Made by a program: the position numbers and the translations under genes
Notes under the pieces: generated by a model
Told to the model about the DNA's origin: nothing
The model's input: only the letters and a program-made list of their open reading frames with translations
Database searches by the model: none
Assembly: GCF_001440545.1 (NCBI RefSeq)
Contig: NZ_LKHP01000010.1
Coordinates: 1 to 64,000 of the forward strand
From: Caloramator mitchellensis
GTDB taxonomy: Bacteria; Bacillota; Clostridia; Clostridiales; Caloramatoraceae
Reading direction: 5' to 3'
Length of the DNA: 64,000 nt
In this document: positions 8,096 through 16,140 of the stretch, one piece after another
How the letters are laid out: the number at the start of each line of letters is the position of its first letter
Position numbering within the stretch: position 1 is the stretch's first letter

Positions 8096-9595
8096 ATGGG
8101 AAACTACTACATAGGATTGGATATCGGAACTACAAGCACAAAGGGTATTTTGTTTAGTGAAAAGGGGGATGCAATTAAAAAACATTTTAAAGAATATCCT
8201 ATTATATCTAATGAAAAAGATTTTAAAGAACAGGATCCGGATGAAATTTTTAATGCAGCAATCATTGTTCTTAAAGAGTTAATTAATGGCAATGAAGAAG
8301 AAATAAAATTTATATCTTTTAGTTCAATGATGCATAGTATAATGGCTATTGATAAAGATGGAAATTGTTTAACTAATTGTATAATATGGGCTGATAACAG
8401 AAGCAACGAATATGTTAAAAGATATAAAGAAAATGGAATAGGGATTAAATATTATAAAAAAACAGGAACGCCAATACATCCAATGTCACCTTTATATAAG
8501 ATTATGTGGCTAAAAGATAAACAAAAGGATATATTCGATAGAGCATATAAGTTTATTTCAATAAAGGAATATGTTTTTTATAAATTATTTAACGAGTTTA
8601 TCGTAGATTATTCAATTGCCTCCGCAACAGGGATGTTTAATATATTTGATTTAAGGTGGGACGAAGAAATTCTTGATGATTTGGGATTGAATCAAAGTAT
8701 GCTTTCGAAGCCTGTTCCAACTACGTCCTATGTTTCAGAATTGAAGGAAGAGTATAGTAATATACTCGGGCTAAAAAAGAAAATACCATTTATAGTTGGT
8801 GCAAGTGATGGATGTCTTGCAAATTTGGGTTCCGGAGCAATATTTAATAATACAGCTGCGGTCACAATTGGAACAAGCGGTGCAATACGAGTGGCTTTTG
8901 AAAAACCCTATGTTGATGAAAAGGCAAGGGTATTTAGCTATATTTTGACGGAAGATAAATACATTGTTGGGGGCGCAATAAATAATGGTGGTATTGTTTA
9001 TAGATGGTTTAGAGATGCTTTTGCTGCTGAAGAAAAATCATTGGCAGACAAATTAAATATAGATTCGTATGAACTACTAAATGATTACGTGAAAAGCACA
9101 CCACCTGGTAGTAATGGAATTTTGTTTTTACCATTTTTATCGGGTGAGAGAGCTCCATATTGGAATTCAGAGCTAAAGGGTGCATTTTTAGGAATAAAAA
9201 ATACTAACGATAAAAAGGATTTTACAAGAGCAATATTAGAAGGTATTTGTTTTGACTTAAGGGATGTATTTGAAGTAATTAAGGGGTTTGGCGAAATAAA
9301 TAGAGTATACGCCAATGGTGGCTTTGTAAGAAGCAGAGACTGGGTTCAAATGTTATCAGATGTTATGAATGTTGAGATTGAAGTATCTGAAAATTACGAC
9401 AGCTCAATCACAGGTGCTTTTTTGCTTGGCCTATTGGCTATAAATAAAATAAAGAATATTGAAGAAAGCATAGATTATATAAAATTAGATGAAAAGTTTG
9501 TGCCAATAAATTTGAATAAAAAAATATATGATGATTTATTTGTGATTTACAGAGATGCTATAAACAGGCTTATGCCTGTTTTAGAAAAATTATAA
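8096..9595 (+). CDS. gntK: Gluconate kinase, FGGY family
   Basis: Cytosolic kinase phosphorylating gluconate to 6-phosphogluconate. The 499-residue protein shows the FGGY phosphate-1 motif IGLDIGTTSTKG at the N-terminus, substrate-region signatures (MHSIMAID, WADNRS) and the ATP-side TIGTSGAIR and NGGFVRS motifs. A start at ATG 8096 follows AAAGGGG and begins directly with the conserved strand; a GTG at 8063 would add a charged extension. Within FGGY kinases gluconate is favoured by the adjacent GntP permease and 6-phosphogluconate dehydrogenase. Confidence 0.85.
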   Translation: MGNYYIGLDIGTTSTKGILFSEKGDAIKKHFKEYPIISNEKDFKEQDPDEIFNAAIIVLKELINGNEEEIKFISFSSMMHSIMAIDKDGNCLTNCIIWADNRSNEYVKRYKENGIGIKYYKKTGTPIHPMSPLYKIMWLKDKQKDIFDRAYKFISIKEYVFYKLFNEFIVDYSIASATGMFNIFDLRWDEEILDDLGLNQSMLSKPVPTTSYVSELKEEYSNILGLKKKIPFIVGASDGCLANLGSGAIFNNTAAVTIGTSGAIRVAFEKPYVDEKARVFSYILTEDKYIVGGAINNGGIVYRWFRDAFAAEEKSLADKLNIDSYELLNDYVKSTPPGSNGILFLPFLSGERAPYWNSELKGAFLGIKNTNDKKDFTRAILEGICFDLRDVFEVIKGFGEINRVYANGGFVRSRDWVQMLSDVMNVEIEVSENYDSSITGAFLLGLLAINKIKNIEESIDYIKLDEKFVPINLNKKIYDDLFVIYRDAINRLMPVLEKL

Positions 9596-9615
9596 TTTTA
9601 AAGAGGGGGATTAAA

Positions 9616-10959
9616 ATGACAAACGCTACTTATTTAACACTTGTAGTCATCGTAGGGGTTTTGGCGCTGTTGTTCCTTGTAATGAAACTAAAGGTTCAAG
9701 CCTTCGTGACACTCCTAATAGTCAGCATGGGGGTTGCTCTTGCTGCAGGCATGCCGCTTGATAAAATTATGGGCTCAATTCAAAACGGTATGGGAGGCAC
9801 GCTTGGATTTATAGCAGTAGTAGTAGGACTTGGTGCAATGTTTGGACAAATGCTTGAAGTTTCTGGCGGTGCAGAAAGATTAGCAAGAACGCTTATTAAA
9901 TGGTTTGGGAAAGAAAGAGCTTCTTGGGCACTTATGATTGCAGGTTTCATAATATCTATACCTGTATTTTTCGATGTTGGTTTTATAATCTTGGTTCCAA
10001 TTGTATATTCGCTTGCAAAAGAAACAAAAAAATCATTGCTCTTTTATGGGATACCATTACTTGCAGGGCTTGCAGTAACACATACATTTGTTCCACCGAC
10101 TCCTGGACCTGTTGCAGTTGCTCAGCTCTTAAATGCTGATATTGGAAAGGTAATCTTTTATGGATTAATTGCTGGTATTCCAACTGCAATCATAGCTGGT
10201 CCAGTGTTTGGAAAATATATTTCTGATAAAATTTATGTAAAAGTTCCAGAATATATATTAAAAGAAACTGAGAATGAAATAAGGGAAGATAAAGATTTAC
10301 CAAGCTTTGGATTTATATTATTCACCATTCTTCTTCCGATAGTATTAATACTTTTGAATACTTGGTCAAGTGCATTTCTTCCAAAGGAAAGCTCAACAAG
10401 AATTTTATTTGGATTTATAGGACATCCTTTTGCAGCATTATTATTAGCAACACTTGTTGCTTTTATAGGACTTGGAACATATAGAGGAATGTCTAAGGAA
10501 AAAATAAATGAGATAGCAACTTCTGCATTAGCTCCTGCAGGGTTGATTATACTTGTTACTGGTGCTGGTGGTGTATTCAAGCAAGTTTTGATTGATAGTG
10601 GTGTTGGAAAACTCCTTGCTGAAAGTGTTGCACAATCAAACGTCAGTCCAATTTTCCTTGCTTTCTTAATTGCTGCAGTAGTTAGAGTTGCTCAAGGGTC
10701 TGCGACGGTTGCAATGATGACAGCAGGTGGAATTATGGCTCCAATGATGACATCATTTAATATCGATCCTGCATGGATAGTAATATCGATAGCAGCAGGT
10801 GCAACTATTTTATCACATGTTAATGACAGCGGATTCTGGTTAGTAAATAGATATTTTGGAATTTCAGAAAAGGATACGTTAAAATCCTGGACAATGATGG
10901 AAACAATTATCGCTGTCGTAGGTGTTCTTTGTGTATTTATATTTAGTTTATTTATATAA
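9616..10959 (+). CDS. gntP: Gluconate:H+ symporter, GntP family
   Basis: Integral membrane permease of 447 residues with about 12-14 hydrophobic segments. Family features include the GGTLGFIAVVVGLGAMFGQMLE region, FVPPTPGPVA near residue 160 and HVNDSGFWLV near residue 400. It lies 20 bp after gntK with a GAGGGGG ribosome binding site, so uptake and phosphorylation are co-expressed. Gluconate is the likely substrate from context; other GntP proteins carry related sugar acids. Confidence 0.92.
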   Translation: MTNATYLTLVVIVGVLALLFLVMKLKVQAFVTLLIVSMGVALAAGMPLDKIMGSIQNGMGGTLGFIAVVVGLGAMFGQMLEVSGGAERLARTLIKWFGKERASWALMIAGFIISIPVFFDVGFIILVPIVYSLAKETKKSLLFYGIPLLAGLAVTHTFVPPTPGPVAVAQLLNADIGKVIFYGLIAGIPTAIIAGPVFGKYISDKIYVKVPEYILKETENEIREDKDLPSFGFILFTILLPIVLILLNTWSSAFLPKESSTRILFGFIGHPFAALLLATLVAFIGLGTYRGMSKEKINEIATSALAPAGLIILVTGAGGVFKQVLIDSGVGKLLAESVAQSNVSPIFLAFLIAAVVRVAQGSATVAMMTAGGIMAPMMTSFNIDPAWIVISIAAGATILSHVNDSGFWLVNRYFGISEKDTLKSWTMMETIIAVVGVLCVFIFSLFI

Positions 10960-10962
10960 TCT

Positions 10963-10986
10963 TAAGGGGCGGAATACCGCCCCTTA
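10963..10986 (+). terminator. Stem-loop after gntP
   Basis: Perfect 10-bp GC-rich stem TAAGGGGCGG-AATA-CCGCCCCTTA. No T tract follows because dispersed repeat copy 2 abuts it directly, so it may attenuate rather than terminate transcription into gnd. Confidence 0.6.
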
Positions 10987-11029
10987 GTGACATTCACTTG
11001 ACTTCTTGACTTCTTGAATTGTTTGACAA
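10987..11029 (+). repeat. Dispersed repeat copy 2
   Basis: Full-length copy: head GTGACATTCAC, three ~9-nt units (TTGACTTC, TTGACTTC, TTGAATTG) and tail TTTGACAA. It sits directly behind the gntP hairpin. Its TTGACA, followed after 16 bp by TAAAAT, could act as the gnd promoter. Confidence 0.9.
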
Positions 11030-11078
11030 TTTAAACTTATAAAATAAAATTATAATTAATATTTTGGAGGTGTTGTAA

Positions 11079-11975
11079 ATGGAAATTGGTATCATTGGAC
11101 TTGGAAAAATGGGGTATAATCTAGCACTAAATATGAAAGACAAGGGGCATAAGGTTGTGGCATATAATAAAACTCCGGACAAAACAAAAGATGCTGAAAA
11201 TGAAGGAATAATTGGAGCATATAATCTTGAGGAACTTGTCAAAAAATTAAGTAAAAGAAGAGTAATTTGGCTTATGGTTCCAGCTGGGGAGATAGTAGAT
11301 GAGCTTATTGAAGAACTAGCGCCACTTTTAGACGAACATGATATTATAATAGACGGTGGAAATTCATACTATAAGGATAGCATAAGAAGACATGCATTGT
11401 TAAAGAGTAGAGGTATTGATTTTCTTGATGCAGGAACAAGCGGTGGAATGGAAGGAGCAAGATATGGGGTCTGCACTATGATTGGCGGTGATGAAGAAGT
11501 ATTTAGGTTTGTTGAGCCAATATTTAGGGATATTAGTGTGGAAAATGGTTATTTATATACTGGTAAAGCAGGTTCTGGTCATTTTGTTAAAATGATACAT
11601 AATGGAATTGAATATGGAATGATGCAGGCCATAGCAGAGGGGTTTGAAATACTTGAAAAAAGCCAATTTGATTTGGATTTTAAGGAAGTTGCAAGGGTTT
11701 GGAACCATGGCTCTGTTATCAGAGGGTGGTTAATGGAATTGACAGAGAAGGCCTTTGAAAAGGACCCAAAACTTGATGGTATAAAGGGTGTAATGTTTTC
11801 GTCAGGTGAAGGTCTATGGACTGTTCAGGAAGCTCTTAGTTTAAAGGTTCCTGCGCCTGTTATAACTGAATCATTATATATGCGCTATCGTTCAGAAATG
11901 GAAGATACTTTCTCTGGAAAAGTTGTTGCAGCATTAAGAAATGAATTTGGAGGACATAAGGTAGTTAAGAAATAA
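11079..11975 (+). CDS. gnd: 6-Phosphogluconate dehydrogenase, decarboxylating, short form
   Basis: Oxidises 6-phosphogluconate to ribulose 5-phosphate and CO2. The 298-residue length fits the short (YqeC/GndA-type) enzymes, which are usually NAD-linked, not the ~470-residue form. Visible motifs are the dinucleotide site IGLGKMGYNLALNM at residue 4, IIDGGNS near residue 90, DAGTSGG near residue 117 and the catalytic GHFVKMIHNGIEYGMMQ region near residue 168. It links the gluconate genes upstream with zwf downstream. GGAGGTG precedes the ATG. Confidence 0.93.
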   Translation: MEIGIIGLGKMGYNLALNMKDKGHKVVAYNKTPDKTKDAENEGIIGAYNLEELVKKLSKRRVIWLMVPAGEIVDELIEELAPLLDEHDIIIDGGNSYYKDSIRRHALLKSRGIDFLDAGTSGGMEGARYGVCTMIGGDEEVFRFVEPIFRDISVENGYLYTGKAGSGHFVKMIHNGIEYGMMQAIAEGFEILEKSQFDLDFKEVARVWNHGSVIRGWLMELTEKAFEKDPKLDGIKGVMFSSGEGLWTVQEALSLKVPAPVITESLYMRYRSEMEDTFSGKVVAALRNEFGGHKVVKK

Positions 11976-12015
11976 TATTATTTGGAAATTACTTAAAGAA
12001 AGTGGTGATAATGAA

Positions 12016-13491
12016 TTGAGTGAAATATCATCAATTTTAGTTATATTTGGTGGAAATGGTGATTTAACAAAGCGAAAACTTTTTCCTGCTTTATATAATT
12101 TATTGTCTCAAGAACTGCTATTAAATAATTTTGCTGTAGTTTCAGTTTCAAGGACAAAAATGACTGATGAAGATTATATAACAAAAATGAAGGAATCAAT
12201 TAAAGAGTTTTCACGTTTTGAATACGATGAAAGCGTCTTTAAGGAGCTAAAAAAGAGGGTTAAATACATCTCGTTTGATTTTTCTTCAGATGAAGGCTAT
12301 AAGAATCTAAAACTTGAACTTGAAAAATTAGACAGTATATATAAAACCGATGGTAGAAGAATTTACTATTTAGCTGTTGCACCAGAATATTTTAGAATTA
12401 TAGTTGAAAAATTGAAACTTCATAAAATGGCTGATGATAGTGGGAAATACAGAGTAGTTATTGAAAAACCATTTGGAAAGGATTTGCACTCAGCTAGGTG
12501 TTTGAATGAAACTATAACGGAAGCATTTTCAGAAAAAAACATTTATAGAATAGACCATTATTTGGGAAAAGAAATGATACAAAATATTATGGTTCTTAGA
12601 TTTGCGAATTTTTTTATTGAATCTTTATGGAGCAACAAATATATTGATAATGTTCAAATTTCAGCTCTTGAAACCGTAGGGGTTGAAAATAGAGGAGGTT
12701 ATTATGATTCCGCTGGAGCTTTGAAGGATATGGTTCAAAATCATATATTACAGCTTTTAACATTAGTAGCAATGGAACCACCTGTTAGACTCGATACAGA
12801 AAGTATAAGGGATGAAAAACTTAAGGTTTTAAAATCTCTTATGGAATTAACTCCGGAATACATAAAAGATAATGTTGTAAGAGGACAATACGATGAAGGA
12901 TATATTAATGGCGTGAAGGTCCCGAAATATAGAGATGAATATAGGGTTAAACATAATTCAAATACAGAAACATATGTTGCATTAAAATTATTTGTGAATA
13001 ACTATAGATGGGATGGAGTTCCCTTTTATATAAGAACAGGAAAAAGAACTAATAGAAAATTAACTGAGGTTGTTATTCAATTTAAAAATATGCCAAAGAT
13101 TCTATACTATAATGAAAATAAGAATATAGTTCCTAATGTTCTGGTGATTAAGATTCAACCTGATGAGGGCATATATTTTCAGTTTAATGCGAAGGAACCA
13201 GGAAGTGTAAGTCAAATTATACCTGTAAAAATGGACTTTTGTCATAGTTGTATATTCGGTGGGAATACTCCTGAAAGTTACGAAAGGCTGCTTCTTGATA
13301 GTCTAAAGGGCGATTCAACTTTATTTACAAGGTGGGATGAGGTTGAGTATTCATGGAAATTTGTTGATGCGATCTCAACGCTCTGGTTAAATGAAAGCAT
13401 TGATTTCCCAAATTATAAGGCAGGCAGCATCGGACCTAAAGAAGCAGAAAATTTGATTAAAAGAGATAATAGGGAATGGTGGTCAAGATGA
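12016..13491 (+). CDS. zwf: Glucose-6-phosphate 1-dehydrogenase
   Basis: Oxidises glucose 6-phosphate to 6-phosphogluconolactone. The 491-residue protein has the N-terminal FGGNGDLTKRKLFPAL nucleotide-binding segment, the EKPFGKD motif, the active-site IDHYLGKE (near residue 180) and IRTGKR in the C-terminal half. The start is TTG, 7 nt after GGTGAT; no in-frame ATG fits. An out-of-frame ATG-AAT-TGA overlaps the TTG. The gene follows gnd by 40 bp and overlaps the next gene by 4 bp. Confidence 0.95.
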   Translation: MSEISSILVIFGGNGDLTKRKLFPALYNLLSQELLLNNFAVVSVSRTKMTDEDYITKMKESIKEFSRFEYDESVFKELKKRVKYISFDFSSDEGYKNLKLELEKLDSIYKTDGRRIYYLAVAPEYFRIIVEKLKLHKMADDSGKYRVVIEKPFGKDLHSARCLNETITEAFSEKNIYRIDHYLGKEMIQNIMVLRFANFFIESLWSNKYIDNVQISALETVGVENRGGYYDSAGALKDMVQNHILQLLTLVAMEPPVRLDTESIRDEKLKVLKSLMELTPEYIKDNVVRGQYDEGYINGVKVPKYRDEYRVKHNSNTETYVALKLFVNNYRWDGVPFYIRTGKRTNRKLTEVVIQFKNMPKILYYNENKNIVPNVLVIKIQPDEGIYFQFNAKEPGSVSQIIPVKMDFCHSCIFGGNTPESYERLLLDSLKGDSTLFTRWDEVEYSWKFVDAISTLWLNESIDFPNYKAGSIGPKEAENLIKRDNREWWSR

Positions 13492-14108
13492 TAATTGATA
13501 TTTCAATGGACATACATCCTGATATGCAGGTTTATAAAAATTTAGAAGCAAAAAAGCCTAAGATAATAATTCAAAATGATTTTGAAAATGACGATATGTT
13601 TGAGTCGAAAATTGAAATGAATTTGCATACTGGAACGCATATTGACGCACCACTGCACTTTATTAAAAATGGAGAAACGATTGATAGAATAAACTTAAAC
13701 AACTTAATAACAAAATGCAAAGTGCTGGATTTTACTAAATGTGAAGAAAAGATTTCAATAAATGATTTAATAAATAAAGAAATTAATAAAGATGATTTTA
13801 TTTTACTAAAAACCAAAAATTCATTTGGCGATGAATTTGATTTCAATTTTGTTTATTTAGATAAAAATGCAGCAGAATATTTAAGTGAAATTGGAATAAA
13901 AGGTATAGGAATTGACGGTCTTGGAATCGAAAGAGCACAACCTGGACATGAAACACATAAAATTCTTCTTAGTAATGGAATAATAATTATAGAAGGGTTA
14001 AGGCTTAAACAAATTGTGGAAGGAGAATATCAACTAATTGCCCTTCCACTAAAGATACTGAAAGCCGAGGCTTCCCCTGCAAGGGCATTATTGGTGACAT
14101 TCACTTGA
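13488..14108 (+). CDS. Cyclase-family metal-dependent hydrolase (KynB-like)
   Basis: 206-residue protein of the cyclase/arylformamidase superfamily, shown by the metal-binding signature HTGTHIDAPLHF near residue 46 and by GIDGLGIE. Relatives hydrolyse formylkynurenine, isatin and similar ring or amide bonds. The ATG overlaps the zwf stop (ATGA), so it is translationally coupled to zwf. No 6-phosphogluconolactonase gene is seen in this operon, so this hydrolase may open the lactone (inference only). Its last residues VTFT and stop lie inside dispersed repeat copy 3. Confidence 0.82.
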   Translation: MIIDISMDIHPDMQVYKNLEAKKPKIIIQNDFENDDMFESKIEMNLHTGTHIDAPLHFIKNGETIDRINLNNLITKCKVLDFTKCEEKISINDLINKEINKDDFILLKTKNSFGDEFDFNFVYLDKNAAEYLSEIGIKGIGIDGLGIERAQPGHETHKILLSNGIIIIEGLRLKQIVEGEYQLIALPLKILKAEASPARALLVTFT

Positions 14109-14136
14109 TTTCTTGACTTCTTGAGTTGTTTAACAA
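14093..14136 (+). repeat. Dispersed repeat copy 3
   Basis: Head GGTGACATTCAC followed by the TTGATTTC, TTGACTTC and TTGAGTTG units and a tail TTTAACAA with one change. The head encodes the C-terminus and stop of the cyclase gene. Confidence 0.88.
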
Positions 14137-14180
14137 TTAGGACATGATAAGAATTATTTATGTTAGCTATTTTAATTAAA

Positions 14181-14250
14181 AAGCCGCATGAGATGATTAT
14201 TATGGCATCTATAAGAAAGCATGTGCCATTATAACCATTCATGAGGCTTT
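14181..14250 (+). terminator. Branched hairpin, probable terminator
   Basis: Outer arms AAGCCGCATGA (14181-14191) and TCATGAGGCTT (14239-14249) pair with one mismatch, and an inner ATGGCA/TGCCAT pair forms a second stem. The stem core is related to the hairpin at 4678. It lies between convergent genes; no other role is evident in this stretch. Confidence 0.5.
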
Positions 14251-14369
14251 GTGAGTATATTAGGTTAACTTGTCCACATAGATAGGTGGAACTCTTATAT
14301 AAGGGTAATTTATTTTTGAAATTTTAATTTTTATCTGTAAATGGGTGTTTTTCTCACTGATTTTTCATT

Positions 14370-14399
14370 ATTTGCAAAAATATTTTAGTTTTTGCAAAT
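14370..14399 (-). terminator. AT-rich hairpin after tcyP
   Basis: An 11-bp perfect stem, ATTTGCAAAAA and TTTTTGCAAAT, with an 8-nt loop just past the minus-strand tcyP stop. It lacks a clean T tract after the stem on the minus strand, so efficiency is uncertain. Confidence 0.45.
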
Positions 14400-14401
14400 G
14401 A

Positions 14402-15712
14402 TTAATTTATAGATAAATCAACACTATCGTTTTCAAATGCTTGTCTATCAAATTCATTTTCGCTTGCAGCAACTATGAGAGACGATACGGCTGCACCTGT
14501 AACATTAGTCATAGTTCTTGCCATATCAACGATTACATCTATACCAAGAAGAATAGCAAGACCTTCAACAGGGAGACCTAAGGTTGTAAGAACTACAGTT
14601 GCAGCAAGTGAAGCTGTGCCAGGAACTCCAGCAATTCCAATTGATGAAAGCGTTGTTGATGCTACAAGTAAAACGTAGTGATTGAGGGAAAGGTCAACCT
14701 TGAACATATTAGCAACAAATATTGCCACTAAAGCAGGATAAATACCTCCGCATGCGTTCATACCAGCAGTTGCACCTAGAGGGGCAACAAAACTTGCGAC
14801 CTTGTCTGAAATCTTAACACCTTCGGTTAATGATTTAATTGTTACTGGTAGCGTTCCAAAACTGCTTTGAGTTGAGAATGCGACAACCTGTGCTGGGTAA
14901 ATTTTCTTGAAAAATTTCAATGGATTTATTTTAGCAAATATTGCAATAAGGCTGGAATGAACTATTGCAATTTGTAACAAGCAAGCTATATAAACAGCTA
15001 ATATAAAGGTAAATAAAGGAGTTAATGATGCAATACCATATTCAGTTGAAATTGAAGCAATAAGTCCAAATATACCATAAGGTGTTAATTTTAGAACCAT
15101 TTTTGTAAGCCTTGACACAACTTGATTTAGTCCAAAGAAAAATTCTCTTACGCTTTTAACCTTTTCATTTCCTTTTGCAAACTCAAAGGACAATGCTACA
15201 CCTATTAGAATTGAGAAAACAATTACAGGCAGTATCTTCCCATTAGCCATTTCATTTACTGGGTTTTTAGGTATCATATCTAATAATACTTGAGTCAAAG
15301 TTGGAATTTCCTTAGCTTTAAAACTTTCATCAGGAACAAATGTTGAATTAATACCTAAGTTAAATATATTTCCAATGAAAATCCCAATGATTGTTGCAAT
15401 TGCAGTTGTGGATAATAGGGCTGTAACGGCCTTTAATCCTATTCTTTTTAATTCATTAGCATCATTTAATGAGTTTATGCTTGCTATTATTGAAGTAATA
15501 ACCAAGGGCAATACAAGCATTTTAATTAAATTCACATAGGCTGAGCCTATGAAACTGAAAATATATTGTTCATTTTTAATTATAGCTCCAGCAAGAAGTC
15601 CAAGAATTAATGCAGCTAGAGAAATCATTGAAAAGGATAATTTTTTATTCTTTAAAAACTTAATTATTGAAAATGAAATAATTGTTGCTATTAAAGCAAG
15701 TAAAATTGACAT
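14402..15712 (-). CDS. tcyP: Sodium-dependent cystine/cysteine symporter, DAACS family (TcyP-like)
   Basis: 436-residue membrane transporter of the dicarboxylate/amino acid:cation symporter family with about eight membrane spans plus two re-entrant hairpins. Family motifs include VNLIKMLVLPLV near residue 60, the serine-rich FSTQSSFGTLP loop (about 280), MNACGGIYPA and the late VDMARTMTNVTG segment. It resembles the cystine importer TcyP more than glutamate carriers. The leader is a T-box whose specifier aligns as TGC (Cys) with that of cysS, independently supporting cystine/cysteine as substrate. The gene is divergent from hgcA. Confidence 0.85.
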   Translation of the reverse strand: MSILLALIATIISFSIIKFLKNKKLSFSMISLAALILGLLAGAIIKNEQYIFSFIGSAYVNLIKMLVLPLVITSIIASINSLNDANELKRIGLKAVTALLSTTAIATIIGIFIGNIFNLGINSTFVPDESFKAKEIPTLTQVLLDMIPKNPVNEMANGKILPVIVFSILIGVALSFEFAKGNEKVKSVREFFFGLNQVVSRLTKMVLKLTPYGIFGLIASISTEYGIASLTPLFTFILAVYIACLLQIAIVHSSLIAIFAKINPLKFFKKIYPAQVVAFSTQSSFGTLPVTIKSLTEGVKISDKVASFVAPLGATAGMNACGGIYPALVAIFVANMFKVDLSLNHYVLLVASTTLSSIGIAGVPGTASLAATVVLTTLGLPVEGLAILLGIDVIVDMARTMTNVTGAAVSSLIVAASENEFDRQAFENDSVDLSIN

Positions 15713-15764
15713 ACTATCACCTCATCAAAATTTATTTATTTTACTGCGCGCAGATTTTAACAAA

Positions 15765-15803
15765 CAAAAAAGCCTTCTACCCCTTATTCAGAGGCAGAAG
15801 GCT
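15765..15803 (-). terminator. T-box terminator of tcyP
   Basis: On the minus strand AGCCTTCT...AGAAGGCT (15796-15803 with 15771-15778), extended inward by further pairs, is followed by a run of six T. This is the regulated terminator of the T-box leader. Confidence 0.9.
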
Positions 15804-16045
15804 AACTTCCACGGTCCCACTCTGATTAGGCAAAAAATGCCCATCTCATCTATTCTGGTGCTAACACACCATATCTCTATAACGGGAGATCCCGTAACAA
15901 CCTACTTGATTTCGGTATAACACTCTCAGGCGCACTTCAGATATACTACATCATAGAATTCTCTCAGCCTTGGAATTCCTCTCTGTATGATTCATATAAC
16001 CTACTTTACCTGGTCATTGTGTTTAATTCATACTATTTAACTCTG
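15765..16045 (-). ncRNA. T-box leader, cysteine-specific, upstream of tcyP
   Basis: Minus-strand leader with AGAGAG and GCTGAGAG Stem I landmarks, a Stem III ACGGGATCTCCCGT, the T-box bulge AGAGTGGGACCGTGG (about 15808-15822) and a terminator. Alignment with the proS and cysS T-boxes of this window (CTGAA, then specifier, then G plus eight bases ending in GAG) puts the specifier at 15932-15934: TGC, cysteine. The variable T-box base is G, which can wobble-pair with the U73 discriminator expected of tRNA-Cys; the cysS leader has A there. Uncharged tRNA-Cys should allow read-through. Confidence 0.88.
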
Positions 16046-16055
16046 ATTTGTTTTT

Positions 16056-16084
16056 ATTATAAACAATTATTTTATTTCTGTCAA
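16056..16084 (-). promoter_or_regulatory. Consensus promoter for T-box-tcyP
   Basis: On the minus strand TTGACA (16084-16079), an exact 17-bp spacer and TATAAT (16061-16056): a perfect SigA promoter starting transcription near 16049. Confidence 0.88.
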
Positions 16085-16100
16085 CAAAAATTTTGTTTTT

Positions 16101-16109
16101 TGTTATAAT
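16101..16109 (+). promoter_or_regulatory. Extended -10 promoter of hgcA
   Basis: TGTTATAAT is a complete extended -10 (TG-N-TATAAT). The -35 position (about 16081-16086) is poor and coincides with the -35 of the divergent tcyP promoter, so the two promoters compete for the same DNA. Confidence 0.65.
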
Positions 16110-16119
16110 TAATTATAAC
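16102..16119. promoter_or_regulatory. 18-bp perfect palindrome over the hgcA -10 (operator candidate)
   Basis: GTTATAATTAATTATAAC is a perfect inverted repeat spanning the -10 and the expected start site. A repressor bound here would block hgcA. AT-rich palindromes can arise by chance at low GC, so this is a candidate only. Confidence 0.5.
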
Positions 16120-16140
16120 GAATTTTATTTGGAGGTTAAT

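Larger units (their letters stand above)
15713..16140. other. Divergent control region between tcyP and hgcA
   Basis: 428 bp without a gene. The left three quarters are the minus-strand T-box leader of tcyP. The right end carries two divergent promoters with overlapping -35 regions, an 18-bp palindrome and the hgcA ribosome binding site. Confidence 0.85.

Noticed and set aside
14402-15712. Glutamate/aspartate symporter (GltP) as the name for the DAACS gene
   Set aside because: Sequence blocks are closer to the cystine importer TcyP and the leader is a cysteine T-box.
15908-15910. ATC (Ile) as the specifier codon of the tcyP T-box, from GAA-ATC-AAGTAGG
   Set aside because: The cysS leader has a similar AAGTAGG linker well after its own TGC specifier. 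Aligning all three T-boxes places the tcyP specifier at TGC 15932-15934, which also fits a cystine transporter.
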